Positions 13,628 through 20,318 of a stretch of 20,318 nt of DNA are shown here, in pieces. Within the stretch, counting starts at the first letter, position 1, and each line of letters starts with the position of its first letter. The position numbers and the translations under genes were made by a program. A model generated the notes under the pieces. That model did not search any database. It had not been told where the DNA came from and saw nothing but the letters and a program-made list of their open reading frames with translations. This DNA is from DATECU01 sp035286745 (GTDB lineage: Bacteria; Acidobacteriota; Vicinamibacteria; Fen-336): contig DATECU010000178.1 of assembly GCA_035286745.1 (NCBI GenBank), positions 1 through 20,318 on the forward strand, in the 5' to 3' direction.

Positions 13628-14446
13628 CTAACGAGTATTCAGGCTCCAGTCGTAGTCCAGGAACTCGATCCGCGGATCGGCCCCCAGCGCGGCCATCCGC
13701 TGGCGCAGCTCCGGGCGGGCGAAAGACATGAGGTATCGGGGAAGATCCGAAGCGCGGGGCTGGAAGTCGGGGCTGGCGAAGTCGGCCCGGTACCAGTCGA
13801 AGATCCGGGACAGCCGCAAGGCGCCCCGCTCAACGCGGACCTGGGCCTCGTCGTTCACCATGCTCTCCATCGCCTGCTGGAGCTGGCGGTCCGCCTCGGG
13901 CCCGGTGAAGGCCCGGGGGGGGAGCTTGGGACAGCCGCGGGCGCCGCAGTTCAGAGCCGCGTGGAGACGGGTGTCCCGGAAGAGGGGCCGCAGCAGGCCG
14001 TGCTCGATGGCGTCAAGGCTCAGGGCTTTCCCCCCGAGGCGACAGGCCGGGCGGCTCCAGGGATCGGGCAGATCTCGGAGGCTCCCCGGACGGCGTCCGG
14101 CAGCGTGGGCATCGACCACCAGACGGACGGTGCAAGCGTTATAGACGTTCACCAGCAGGGCCAACAGCTCACTCCTGCTCAGGGTCGTGAGGTCGGCTTG
14201 GGCCGTGGCGCCGAGGTAGGTCGTCAGGCGGTCCGCCTCGCGGACCAGGCCCCGATAGTCGACGCGCCCTTCGGCGTCGACGTGGCGACGCAGAAGCCGA
14301 TCCCAAAGACCGTGATCGAAGTGGCCGCCTCCGGAGGCCATGCCCCTGGCGACGGCCTCCGCCACCGGAGCGGGCACCGGCTCTGCGGCCTCGATGCCGG
14401 CGGCAGCGAGCGTCAGGAATGCCGGAAGCAGGCGGGTTGCGATCAG
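13628..14446 (-). CDS. Exported DUF547 protein with an apparent CTG start
   Basis: This 272-residue protein belongs to the DUF547 family, whose role is unknown. The family signatures are present: HVDAEGRVDYRGL near the N-terminus of the mature part, LLALLVNVYNACTVRLV in the centre, SLDAIEHGLLRPLF, and the Cys-containing LNCGARGCPKLPPRAF. The C-terminus has ALRLSRIFDWYRADF and DPRIEFLDYDWSLNT, normal for the family. I place the start at CTG 14446. AAGGAG (14454-14459) lies seven bases upstream, an in-frame TAG lies just before that, and only this start gives a proper signal peptide (MIATRLLPAFLTLAAAGIEA, then AEP). The next start, GTG 14377, has no ribosome site and would delete the signal. 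It is transcribed away from the DM13/barrel operon, so the two units share a control region. Confidence 0.85.
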   Translation of the reverse strand: MIATRLLPAFLTLAAAGIEAAEPVPAPVAEAVARGMASGGGHFDHGLWDRLLRRHVDAEGRVDYRGLVREADRLTTYLGATAQADLTTLSRSELLALLVNVYNACTVRLVVDAHAAGRRPGSLRDLPDPWSRPACRLGGKALSLDAIEHGLLRPLFRDTRLHAALNCGARGCPKLPPRAFTGPEADRQLQQAMESMVNDEAQVRVERGALRLSRIFDWYRADFASPDFQPRASDLPRYLMSFARPELRQRMAALGADPRIEFLDYDWSLNTR

Positions 14447-14469
14447 GGTCGATCTCCTTCCCTAGTGGG

Positions 14470-14484
14470 GCCTCGAATCGAGGC
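14470..14484. promoter_or_regulatory. Palindrome in the DUF547 / DM13 divergent control region
   Basis: GCCTCGA and TCGAGGC flank a single central A, giving a 15-base palindrome 24 bases upstream of the DUF547 start and 10 bases before its ribosome site. It could be an operator for a dimeric repressor or a small leader hairpin near the ribosome site. No regulator gene is adjacent. Confidence 0.4.
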
Positions 14485-14599
14485 AACGCACCGAACGTCT
14501 CGCGCATTCCCGCCAGGGCCAGCTTCTCCGGCCGCATGGCCCGGGAATAACGCCCCCGTCGCGGACGATAGTGTGGGCAGGACAGAAAGGAAGGGACCC

Positions 14600-15078
14600 A
14601 TGCGCATCTCAGGAATCGTCGTCCCGCTGGCGGCTCTGGCGGCTCTCGTGGCCTGCGGTGGGGGTTCACCCATGGGCCCTTCGACGGGCACCGGCTCCAC
14701 GTCGCCAGCGCCCTCTGCCGCACCGTCCCCAGCGCCATCGCCCACGCCCTCGCCGGCGCCGGGACCCACAGTGCTGAGGTCGGCGTCGGTCCAGGGCGCC
14801 AACGGGCACTCGCTTCCGGCACCGTGCAGATCGTGCGGCGAGGGGCAAGCCACAGCCTGGAGTTCCTGAGCGACTTCCGCATCGACCTCGACAACAACGA
14901 CATCTATCTGACCCGGAACACCGCCCTGGACATGGACCGCGACTTCAAGGTGGGCGCGCTGCTCAAGACCTCTGGAGCTCAAAGCTACGCGCTCCCGGAC
15001 GACGGCAACGCCTACCGTTTTGTGCTGTTGTGGTGCCGCCCCTTCCGCGTTCCCATCGGCATCGGTGAGCTGAAGTGA
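14600..15078 (+). pseudogene. DM13-domain lipoprotein gene, broken by a single-base frameshift
   Basis: ATG 14600 follows GGAAGGG and opens a lipoprotein: a signal peptide with perfect lipobox LVAC (16-19), then a long Pro/Ala/Ser linker (about residues 25-55) and the start of a domain (SASVQGANGHS). At about 14812 the frame moves on: the continuation lies in another frame as ASGTVQIVRRGASHSLEF and runs through DFRIDLDNNDIYL and YALPDDGNAYRFVLLWC to TGA 15076-15078. Joined with one extra G after 14812, this reads GHSASGTVQIV, a normal DM13 domain with its HxxSGTV start and closing WC. As given, translation ends at 14869 after 90 residues. DM13 domains are proposed to be redox or electron-transfer modules in exported proteins. 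This may be a true mutation or a sequencing/assembly error. The stop overlaps the next gene (GTGA). Confidence 0.75.
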
Positions 15079-15899
15079 AGCGGTGGACGCTCCCGCTGCT
15101 GCTCGCCTTCGGTCTTGCCCCCGGGCTGGAGGCGGGCCCCTGGCCGGTGGGCAAGGGGCATCTCTACAGCAAGCTGGGGTACCAGCGCCTGCGCTCGCAG
15201 CAGTACTTTGCACCCGACGGGACGGCGTTCTCGATTCCCAGCTTCGCTCAGGACGACCTCGACCTCTTCGTCCTCTACGGTGTGTCGGATGGGCTGTCGG
15301 TCTTCGGGACGCTGCCTGTGGTTCGCTCCTCCGACCTGGCGGACCGGCCGGACGAGTTGCGCCGCTCCACGGGCTTCGGGGACCTGCGCCTCGGCCTGCA
15401 ACGCCAGCTTGGCCATCAGGGGCCCTGGGTGCTGGCCGCCACCGGAGTGGTCCAGGTCCCGAGCGGCGACGAAGCACGGTCCGGGGGGCTGCAGGCCACC
15501 GGCAGCGGAGCCTGGGAGGGTGAGGCGGGCTTGAGCGCCGGCCGCTCGTGGTCCGGGGGACGGTGGTTCGGCTTCGCCGAGGTCGGCTATGATCTGCGGG
15601 GAAGCGGGCTCCGGGACGGCCTTCTCTATTCGGCCCAGTTGGGGTGGAACCTGCGTCCAAGCTTGATCTTGATCGCCTACACGAAAGGGCTAGAGCCTCT
15701 CTCTCACCAGCCCGGCTCCCGCACCCCGGGCAGCTTCGTCGGTGCGGGCGATCGGGTGACCTACCTGGTCTACGGCGGCTCGGCCATCGTCAAGCTGTCC
15801 CGCGGTTTCGGGCTGCAGGTGGACCTGGAACAGGCCGGGCGGCGGCGCAACTTGGTCGACGGGATGGCGATTCGGATCGCCCCCTTCTTCCGTCGTTAG
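15075..15899 (+). CDS. Outer-membrane beta-barrel protein (transporter-like)
   Basis: This 274-residue protein starts at GTG 15075, overlapping the DM13 stop by four bases. Signal peptide: MKRWTLPLLLAFGLAPGLEA, then GPW. The mature part alternates hydrophobic and polar residues in short strands with Gly/Asp turns (GHLYSKLGYQRLRSQQYF, DLDLFVLYGVSDGLSVFGTLP, FGDLRLGLQRQLG, WVLAATGVVQVPSGD, FGFAEVGYDLRG, LLYSAQLGWNLRPSLILIAYTKG, FGLQVDLEQAG), typical of a 10-12-strand outer-membrane barrel similar to the MetA-pathway/transporter-type families. The end, RIAPFFRR, is not a classical terminal Phe. The VPSGD loop and the GFGDL turn are characteristic of that group. It is coupled to the lipoprotein and followed eight bases later by another barrel gene, so the three probably assemble or function together. 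Substrate unknown. Confidence 0.75.
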   Translation: MKRWTLPLLLAFGLAPGLEAGPWPVGKGHLYSKLGYQRLRSQQYFAPDGTAFSIPSFAQDDLDLFVLYGVSDGLSVFGTLPVVRSSDLADRPDELRRSTGFGDLRLGLQRQLGHQGPWVLAATGVVQVPSGDEARSGGLQATGSGAWEGEAGLSAGRSWSGGRWFGFAEVGYDLRGSGLRDGLLYSAQLGWNLRPSLILIAYTKGLEPLSHQPGSRTPGSFVGAGDRVTYLVYGGSAIVKLSRGFGLQVDLEQAGRRRNLVDGMAIRIAPFFRR

Positions 15900-15907
15900 C
15901 TGCCAGG

Positions 15908-17140
15908 ATGCTGCTCCCTGTTCGCCAAACGGCCGTCCTCGCCATCAGCCTGCTGGCGATCACGCGGTTGGCCGCCGCCCAGGCGCCGACTCCGGCCGCC
16001 AGCCCGGCAGTCGAGCGCTACTTCGAAGAGACCGAAGGTTGGCGCTTCTCCTGGGGCACCGACACCACCTTCACCTTGAGCAACCTGGAGGAAGGCTCCA
16101 GCAACCAGAGCAACGACGGAACCACCAGCTTCGACGCCCTCTGGATGCGGCTCTACGGCCGGCTCACCTACCAGAGCAAGGCCGAGCTGGTGGTCGACCT
16201 CTTCAGCGCCGACGCCGCCGAGCCCGTGATCTTCGGCCTCTACGCGCGGCTCACGCCCAGCCCCCATCTGGGCCTTCGGGTGGGGCTGATCCCGCTGGTG
16301 GTCGGCGGTTGGCAGGACCGCGCCTACCCAAGCCGCCAGCCCCTCATCGGTCCGCCGCTCCTCGCCCAGTACATCCTCCCCCTTCGCAACGACAGCCTGC
16401 CGGCCAGCAGCGACGAGCTCTTGGGCCAGCGGGGGGCGGGGTTGGCGACGCATTATGCCACCGGGTTCCCCGGCCGCGGGGCGGCGGTGGCCGTCCATTA
16501 CGAGCACTGCTGGGACACCGGGATCGAGGCCTTCGGCAGGCTAGGCGGCGTGCGCTACCGGGTGGCGGTGATGGAGGGCACACCGGGCTCCGCGGCCACC
16601 AAGGTGCGCGACCAGAAGAGCGGCACCTCGCTCCAAGCCCGGCTTACCTACGACTTCGGCCCTCGACTCCGGCTGGGCGGCTCTTGGGCCAAGGGCCCCT
16701 ACCTCAAGGAGAAGCTCGCTCCCTTCCTGCCCCCCGGCCGCAGCACCCGCGACTATCGTCAGGCGCTCTGGGGCGCCGACCTCGAGCTCAAGCTGGGCCG
16801 CCTGGAAGCGCGCGGTGAGTGGGTGCAAAACCGCTACGACTCCCCCTTCGTGCCCGCGGCCTTGCGCACCCAGGGCTACTACGGCGAGCTGGCGATTGCG
16901 GTGGCCACCGGCCTCAGGCTGGCGGCTCGCTACTCCGGGTTGAGCTTCTCGGACTTGGCCGACTCCAGCGGTAGGCGGGTCTCCTGGGACGCCGACGCCG
17001 GCCGCTTCGAGGCCGGCGCCACCTATCTCCTGTGGGAGGACCGGGTTGCACTCAAGGCGGCCGTCCAGCGCACCCGGCTGGCGCTCGTACCCCGGCGCGT
17101 CGAAGACATCGCCGCCCTTCAGCTCGCCTTCAGCCACTAA
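15908..17140 (+). CDS. Porin-like outer-membrane beta-barrel protein
   Basis: This 410-residue protein starts at ATG 15908, eight bases after the preceding stop and with only a weak AGG upstream, so it probably depends on translation of the gene before it. Signal peptide: QTAVLAISLLAITRLAAA, then Q. The mature chain is strand-rich with many aromatic girdle residues (FSWGTDTTFTLSNLEEG, FDALWMRLYGRLTYQSKAELVVDLF, LGLRVGLIPLVVGGWQDRAYPSRQPL, YRVAVMEGTPGS, SLQARLTYDFGPRLRLGGSWAKGPYL, RLEARGEWVQNRY, GYYGELAIAVATGLRLAARYSGL, ALQLAFSH). The mix of AQLEARGEW-like strands and a YYGEL segment is like phosphate-selective porin O/P relatives. Only one internal Cys is present. It ends ten bases from the stop of the convergent asparaginase gene. 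The substrate cannot be inferred. Confidence 0.75.
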   Translation: MLLPVRQTAVLAISLLAITRLAAAQAPTPAASPAVERYFEETEGWRFSWGTDTTFTLSNLEEGSSNQSNDGTTSFDALWMRLYGRLTYQSKAELVVDLFSADAAEPVIFGLYARLTPSPHLGLRVGLIPLVVGGWQDRAYPSRQPLIGPPLLAQYILPLRNDSLPASSDELLGQRGAGLATHYATGFPGRGAAVAVHYEHCWDTGIEAFGRLGGVRYRVAVMEGTPGSAATKVRDQKSGTSLQARLTYDFGPRLRLGGSWAKGPYLKEKLAPFLPPGRSTRDYRQALWGADLELKLGRLEARGEWVQNRYDSPFVPAALRTQGYYGELAIAVATGLRLAARYSGLSFSDLADSSGRRVSWDADAGRFEAGATYLLWEDRVALKAAVQRTRLALVPRRVEDIAALQLAFSH

Positions 17141-17149
17141 CGGCGGCCG

Positions 17150-18280
17150 TCACCACTCCGGTTCGGCGTTCTCGATCAGCGCATCGCAGGGGACAGTGGC
17201 GGGCCCGTTCTCGGTGCAGAGGGCGTAGTTCTGGGCCTTGCCACCGTAGAGCGAGAGGCCGGCGTACTCGCCCTTGCGGTTGACCACGTAGAACTTGACG
17301 TTGAAGTTGGGATTGCCCTTGCTGGTGAGCAGCCGCTTCTCCACCGTGTTGGCGCGAATCCGCTTGAGGGCGGCAATTCCCGCGTCCTTCGGGTGCATAC
17401 CGTTTCTCAGGCCCTCGACGACGAAGAACGACGACAGCGCGAAGAGGTTGGCCTCGCCGCGGCCGGTCGACCCCGCGGCACCAACCTCGCCGTCGACATA
17501 GAGGCCGGCCCCCAGGATCGGCGAATCCCCCACCCGCCCCGGGATCTTCCAGGCCAGGCCGCTGGTGGTGGTGACGCCGCACAGCTCGCCCTTGGCGTTG
17601 ACGCCGTCGCAGTTGATGGTCCCGTAGAAGTGCTGGGGGTCGATCAGGCCCTCGGCCATCATCTGCCGGCTCACCTGGGCCGAAGCCTCGGCCCGCTTGG
17701 CGGGATCCAGGTAGTGGAGGGGATCGATCCGCCGCTTCCACTCCAGCCACTTCTGGCGGGAGTTGTCGGTGTTGAGATCGGCCTCGATCTTGAAGCCCAG
17801 TTGGCGGGCGAACTCCTGGGCCCCTGGACCCACCAGCAGGTGGTGATCGGTCATCTCCATGACCGCCTTGGCCAGCAGCGACGGCGTGCGCACGCCCTCG
17901 ACGGCCGCCACCGCCCCGGCGCGCTTCTTGGGCCCGTGCATGCAGGAGGCATCGAGCTGCACCACGCCCTCTGCGTTAGGCAGCCCTCCGTAGCCAACAC
18001 TGTCGTCCGCGGGGTCCAGCTCTACGATGTTGACGCCCGCGATCAGCGCGTCCAGCACGTCCTCGCCCCGGGCGATCCGCTCGAAGGCTTCGGCCACGCA
18101 AGTCCGGGGGCCGCCGTTTCGGTACTGGTTCCCGTTGGCGGACGCCACCACCACCGGCTTCACGCTCTTGGGGGTGAGGACGGTGGGCCCCTGGGCACTG
18201 GCCGGCGAGGCCCCGGCCGCCAGCACGCCGGCGGCAGCGCCGGCCTTCACGAACTCCCTGCGGCTCACTTGCTTGCTCAT
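17150..18280 (-). CDS. Tat-exported N4-(beta-N-acetylglucosaminyl)-L-asparaginase (glycosylasparaginase)
   Basis: This 376-residue Ntn-hydrolase would be made as a precursor that cleaves itself to expose a catalytic Thr, then hydrolyses the GlcNAc-Asn bond or a related asparagine. The N-terminus has a twin-arginine signal (SRREFVKAGAAAGVLAAGASPASA), so it acts in the periplasm. FYGTINCDGVN (218-228) holds the expected scissile bond, Gly220-Thr221. TTTSGLAWKIPGRVGDSP (237-254) carries the second Thr and the substrate-binding Arg249 and Asp252; STGRGE (271-276) is the family's TG motif. Flavobacterial and human enzymes cleave Asp-Thr, whereas this one has Gly-Thr, as in plant/EcAIII-type asparaginases. 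ATG 18280 is preceded by GAGGG. The frame stays open upstream to 18583 (see findings). It converges on the porin gene. Confidence 0.88.
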   Translation of the reverse strand: MSKQVSRREFVKAGAAAGVLAAGASPASAQGPTVLTPKSVKPVVVASANGNQYRNGGPRTCVAEAFERIARGEDVLDALIAGVNIVELDPADDSVGYGGLPNAEGVVQLDASCMHGPKKRAGAVAAVEGVRTPSLLAKAVMEMTDHHLLVGPGAQEFARQLGFKIEADLNTDNSRQKWLEWKRRIDPLHYLDPAKRAEASAQVSRQMMAEGLIDPQHFYGTINCDGVNAKGELCGVTTTSGLAWKIPGRVGDSPILGAGLYVDGEVGAAGSTGRGEANLFALSSFFVVEGLRNGMHPKDAGIAALKRIRANTVEKRLLTSKGNPNFNVKFYVVNRKGEYAGLSLYGGKAQNYALCTENGPATVPCDALIENAEPEW

Positions 18281-18458
18281 GTACCCTCGCTCTAGAGACC
18301 CGCCAGATTCCACTTTGCGGATGGTGTCTTCGATCAGGCGCGCCAGCTCCGCGGGAACCTCCTCGCCGTGCCGGAGTCTATCCCAACCCGGCTCTGCGGC
18401 CTCGGCGGTCACAAGACTTTGCATCTCGGCCCGCCATGCTACTCTGCCCTCACGGCTC

Positions 18459-20318
18459 ATGGCCATCCACACGACAGGCGACAGGTTCGCGCGTCTCGTC
18501 CTCGCCGCAGCGGCGTTGGCGACCTTCGCCCGACCCGTGACCGCCGGCGGGCTGACCTCGCGCGCCAACGTCGTCGTGCTCACGGGCCTCCCCGGCGACG
18601 TTGAGAGCGAACGCGCCTACGAGGGCGATCTGCGCCGCCTGCTCACCGCCCTGGACCGGGCCCAGGCTCGACCCCAGCGGGTGCTGGTGCTGGCGGACGC
18701 GCCAGAGCGGGTCTCGCTGCCGGCAGGACTGGCCGGCGAGGCCAAGGCCGGCTCGCGCGACGGCTTCCTGCGGGCCGCCCACGACCTGGCCGCCACTCCC
18801 GGTCCGCTGGTGGTCATCGCCTGGGGGCACGGCGGCTTGATGGGAACCAAGCCGGTCTTCCACGTGCGCGGGCCGCGCCTTACGGTCGACGACTTCACGG
18901 CCTTCGCCCAGGCGGCCGGCGACCGGCCCGCGCACTTCGTCCTCTACTTCCGCGGCAGCGGTTCCTTCGCCCAGGCGCTGGCCGGACCCCGCCGAGAAAT
19001 CCTGTCCTCCGAGAACGAGGTGGCCTTCAAGAGCGACCCGATCGGTCTTCCGCTCCTCCTGCGGGTGCTCCAGGGCGAGCCCGAGCTCTCGTTCGACGCG
19101 CTGGCCGATCGCGTGGGCCGGGCCACGGCGATCTGGTATGAGGAGCAGCACCTGGCTCGCACCGAGGAGCCAACCCTCCGGAGCGCCGGCCGGGTCCGCT
19201 TGCTGGCCGCGCGGCCCGAGGCCGAGCCCGCCGACTCGGAGGGACCGTCGGCGGAGAACGCTCGCCGCGCCCCGCCGCCGCCGCCAAGCGGCGGCAGCCT
19301 GCCCGCCGAGGCCTGGAAGGACTTGCGACCGGTGGACCCCGCCCGCTTCCCGGGCAGCGCGGCCGTGGTCCTGCGTCGCCAAACCAGTTACACGCTGGGA
19401 GACAGCCCTGCGCTCTCCCAGGAGGTTGACGAGTTCGTCCAGATCCTGACCGAGGAGGGGGAGTCTCGCGCCGACATCGACGTCGCCTACTCGCCACCCG
19501 AGGAACGCGTCAGCTTCCTGGACTGCGAGATCAGACGCCCGGACGGCAGCCTCGAGCGACTGGATCCGGACGCCATCCGGGAGGGCGCGACCTCCGGACC
19601 CCTGCCGGAGTATCCGGCGCAGGCCCGTCGCGCCTTCTCGCTGCCTGGGGCGGCACCGGGGGCTATCCTCCGCGTCCACTACCGAAGCGAATGGAAGCAC
19701 TTTCCCCTGCCCCACATCTTCCAGAGCGTCCCCCTGGCCGCGGACATCCCGATCCTGGAGGCCCAGCTCGAGGTTCACGTCGCCACCGCCACCGTTCTCC
19801 ACACCGCCTTCCGCGCCACCGCTCCCCAGACCCCGGCGATCAGCGAGAGCCCTCACGGCCGCACCTACCTCTGGCGCTTCCGGGATCTGCCGGCCGTTCC
19901 CAACGAGGCGATGGCGCCTCCGGGGCTTACCCCGGAGCTTCTGCTCTCCACCTTCCCGGACTGGGCCAGCTTCGCCGGCTGGTACCGGCGGCTCATCCAG
20001 CTCGCCGACCAGGTGACGCCGGAGATCGAGACCCAGGCCCAGAGCCTGGTGCGGGGAAAGACCAGCGACCTCGACAAGGTGAAGGCGCTTTACGAGTACG
20101 TCACTCGCTTTCGCTATGTGGCCGTGCCGTTGGGGGTCAACTCCCACCGGCCGCATGCCGCCTCCCGGGTCCTCGGAAACCGCTACGGCGACTGCAAGGA
20201 CAAGGCCAACCTCTTCAACACCTTGCTTCGCAGTCAGGGGATCTCGGCCGACCTGGTCCTGGTCCCCCGCTTCTCGGAAGCGGAGGAGGCCACGCCTGGC
20301 CTGGGCTTCAACCACGCC
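18459..20318 (+). CDS. Exported pseudo-peptidase (C13-like) / DUF3857 / transglutaminase fusion, 3' end outside window
   Basis: The frame runs from ATG 18459 to the window edge (620 residues, no stop). A signal-like segment (FARLVLAAAALATFARPVTA) starts it. Residues about 36-245 look like a legumain/caspase-type (peptidase C13-like) alpha/beta domain: VVVLTGLPGD, RVLVLAD, LVVIAWGHGG with His124, then FVLYFRGSGSFAQAL (161-174), where the catalytic Cys expected before SGS is Arg165. A Pro/Glu-rich linker follows (about 250-285). Residues about 295-500 match DUF3857 (RRQTSYTLGDSPAL, ADIDVAYSPPEERVSFLDCEIRRPDGSL, GAILRVHYRSEW). The last part is a transglutaminase-like domain: ALYEYVTRFRYVAV, NRYGDCKDKANLFNTLLRSQGI with Cys579, and GFNHA with His619, so its thiol site looks intact. 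ATG 18459 lacks a ribosome site and may be translated from a very short leader. Confidence 0.8.
   Translation, partial: MAIHTTGDRFARLVLAAAALATFARPVTAGGLTSRANVVVLTGLPGDVESERAYEGDLRRLLTALDRAQARPQRVLVLADAPERVSLPAGLAGEAKAGSRDGFLRAAHDLAATPGPLVVIAWGHGGLMGTKPVFHVRGPRLTVDDFTAFAQAAGDRPAHFVLYFRGSGSFAQALAGPRREILSSENEVAFKSDPIGLPLLLRVLQGEPELSFDALADRVGRATAIWYEEQHLARTEEPTLRSAGRVRLLAARPEAEPADSEGPSAENARRAPPPPPSGGSLPAEAWKDLRPVDPARFPGSAAVVLRRQTSYTLGDSPALSQEVDEFVQILTEEGESRADIDVAYSPPEERVSFLDCEIRRPDGSLERLDPDAIREGATSGPLPEYPAQARRAFSLPGAAPGAILRVHYRSEWKHFPLPHIFQSVPLAADIPILEAQLEVHVATATVLHTAFRATAPQTPAISESPHGRTYLWRFRDLPAVPNEAMAPPGLTPELLLSTFPDWASFAGWYRRLIQLADQVTPEIETQAQSLVRGKTSDLDKVKALYEYVTRFRYVAVPLGVNSHRPHAASRVLGNRYGDCKDKANLFNTLLRSQGISADLVLVPRFSEAEEATPGLGFNHA

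Noticed and set aside
14805..14825. Programmed ribosomal frameshifting in the DM13 gene.
   Set aside because: There is no slippery heptamer, no internal Shine-Dalgarno-like stimulator at the junction and no obvious downstream stem; a base deletion explains the data more simply.
13556..14869. A 437-codon plus-strand frame ending in the DM13 lipoprotein N-terminus.
   Set aside because: Most of it is antisense to the DUF547 gene; the true start is ATG 14600, with a ribosome site and signal peptide.
18450..20315. A 621-codon minus-strand frame at the right end.
   Set aside because: The plus strand encodes DUF3857 and transglutaminase motifs over the same span; the reverse frame has none.
1..20318. 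CRISPR arrays, tRNA or rRNA genes, insertion sequences or prophage parts.
   Set aside because: I saw no regularly spaced repeats, cloverleaf-like genes, transposases or integrases; the only repeats are the short arrays listed.

Overview
This is a GC-rich bacterial window with densely packed genes, frequent GTG and even CTG starts, and mostly Gram-negative envelope genes: a TonB-dependent receptor, two outer-membrane barrel proteins, Tat-exported enzymes and lipoproteins. The receptor carries an N-terminal carboxypeptidase-regulatory-like domain. A secreted beta-helix protein ends in a DGFE-type tail, and GAGTCGA-type tandem repeats are present. Together these remind me of uncultured Acidobacteriota (Thermoanaerobaculia-like) or, less likely, Xanthomonadales. 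That placement is inference; there is no rRNA or other marker gene.

Layout. 1-389: C-terminal end of a LytTR-type response regulator, followed by a hairpin. 571-1608: SIS-domain sugar-phosphate isomerase/deaminase. 1661-3916: promoter, secreted alpha/beta hydrolase and secreted right-handed beta-helix protein (operon, 10-nt gap). 3917-4306: gene-poor stretch with an unidentified C-terminal gene remnant and a very good sigma70-type promoter. 4307-6943: TonB-dependent receptor, ending at a 14-bp perfect terminator shared with the convergent gene. 7004-8343 (minus): Tat-exported covalent-FAD amine oxidase preceded by an overlapping 32-residue small ORF. 8443-9110 (minus): VapBC toxin-antitoxin pair with a promoter/operator that appears to give a leaderless mRNA; a diverged copy of the same promoter drives the small ORF-oxidase pair. 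9407-10900: secreted arylsulfotransferase-like beta-propeller. 10932-13336 (minus): FAD/NAD(P) oxidoreductase and a membrane polyferredoxin, an electron-transfer module. 13337-13627: hairpin and tandem heptamers. 13628-14446 (minus): exported DUF547 protein with an apparent CTG start. 14600-17140: divergent envelope operon of a frameshifted DM13 lipoprotein, an outer-membrane barrel and a porin-like barrel. 17150-18280 (minus): Tat-exported glycosylasparaginase. 18459 to the end: an exported DUF3857/transglutaminase protein, cut by the window edge, with an N-terminal legumain/caspase-like domain that has lost its catalytic cysteine.

How the genes relate. Three sub-systems look coherent. The first is the polyferredoxin plus flavoprotein pair, which probably moves electrons between a soluble nucleotide pool and membrane or periplasmic acceptors. 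The second is the DUF547 / DM13 / barrel / porin divergon, which looks like an envelope redox or metal-related module of unknown role. The third is the vapBC locus, whose promoter architecture is repeated in front of the amine oxidase. The most unusual single gene is the pseudo-peptidase/transglutaminase fusion at the right end.
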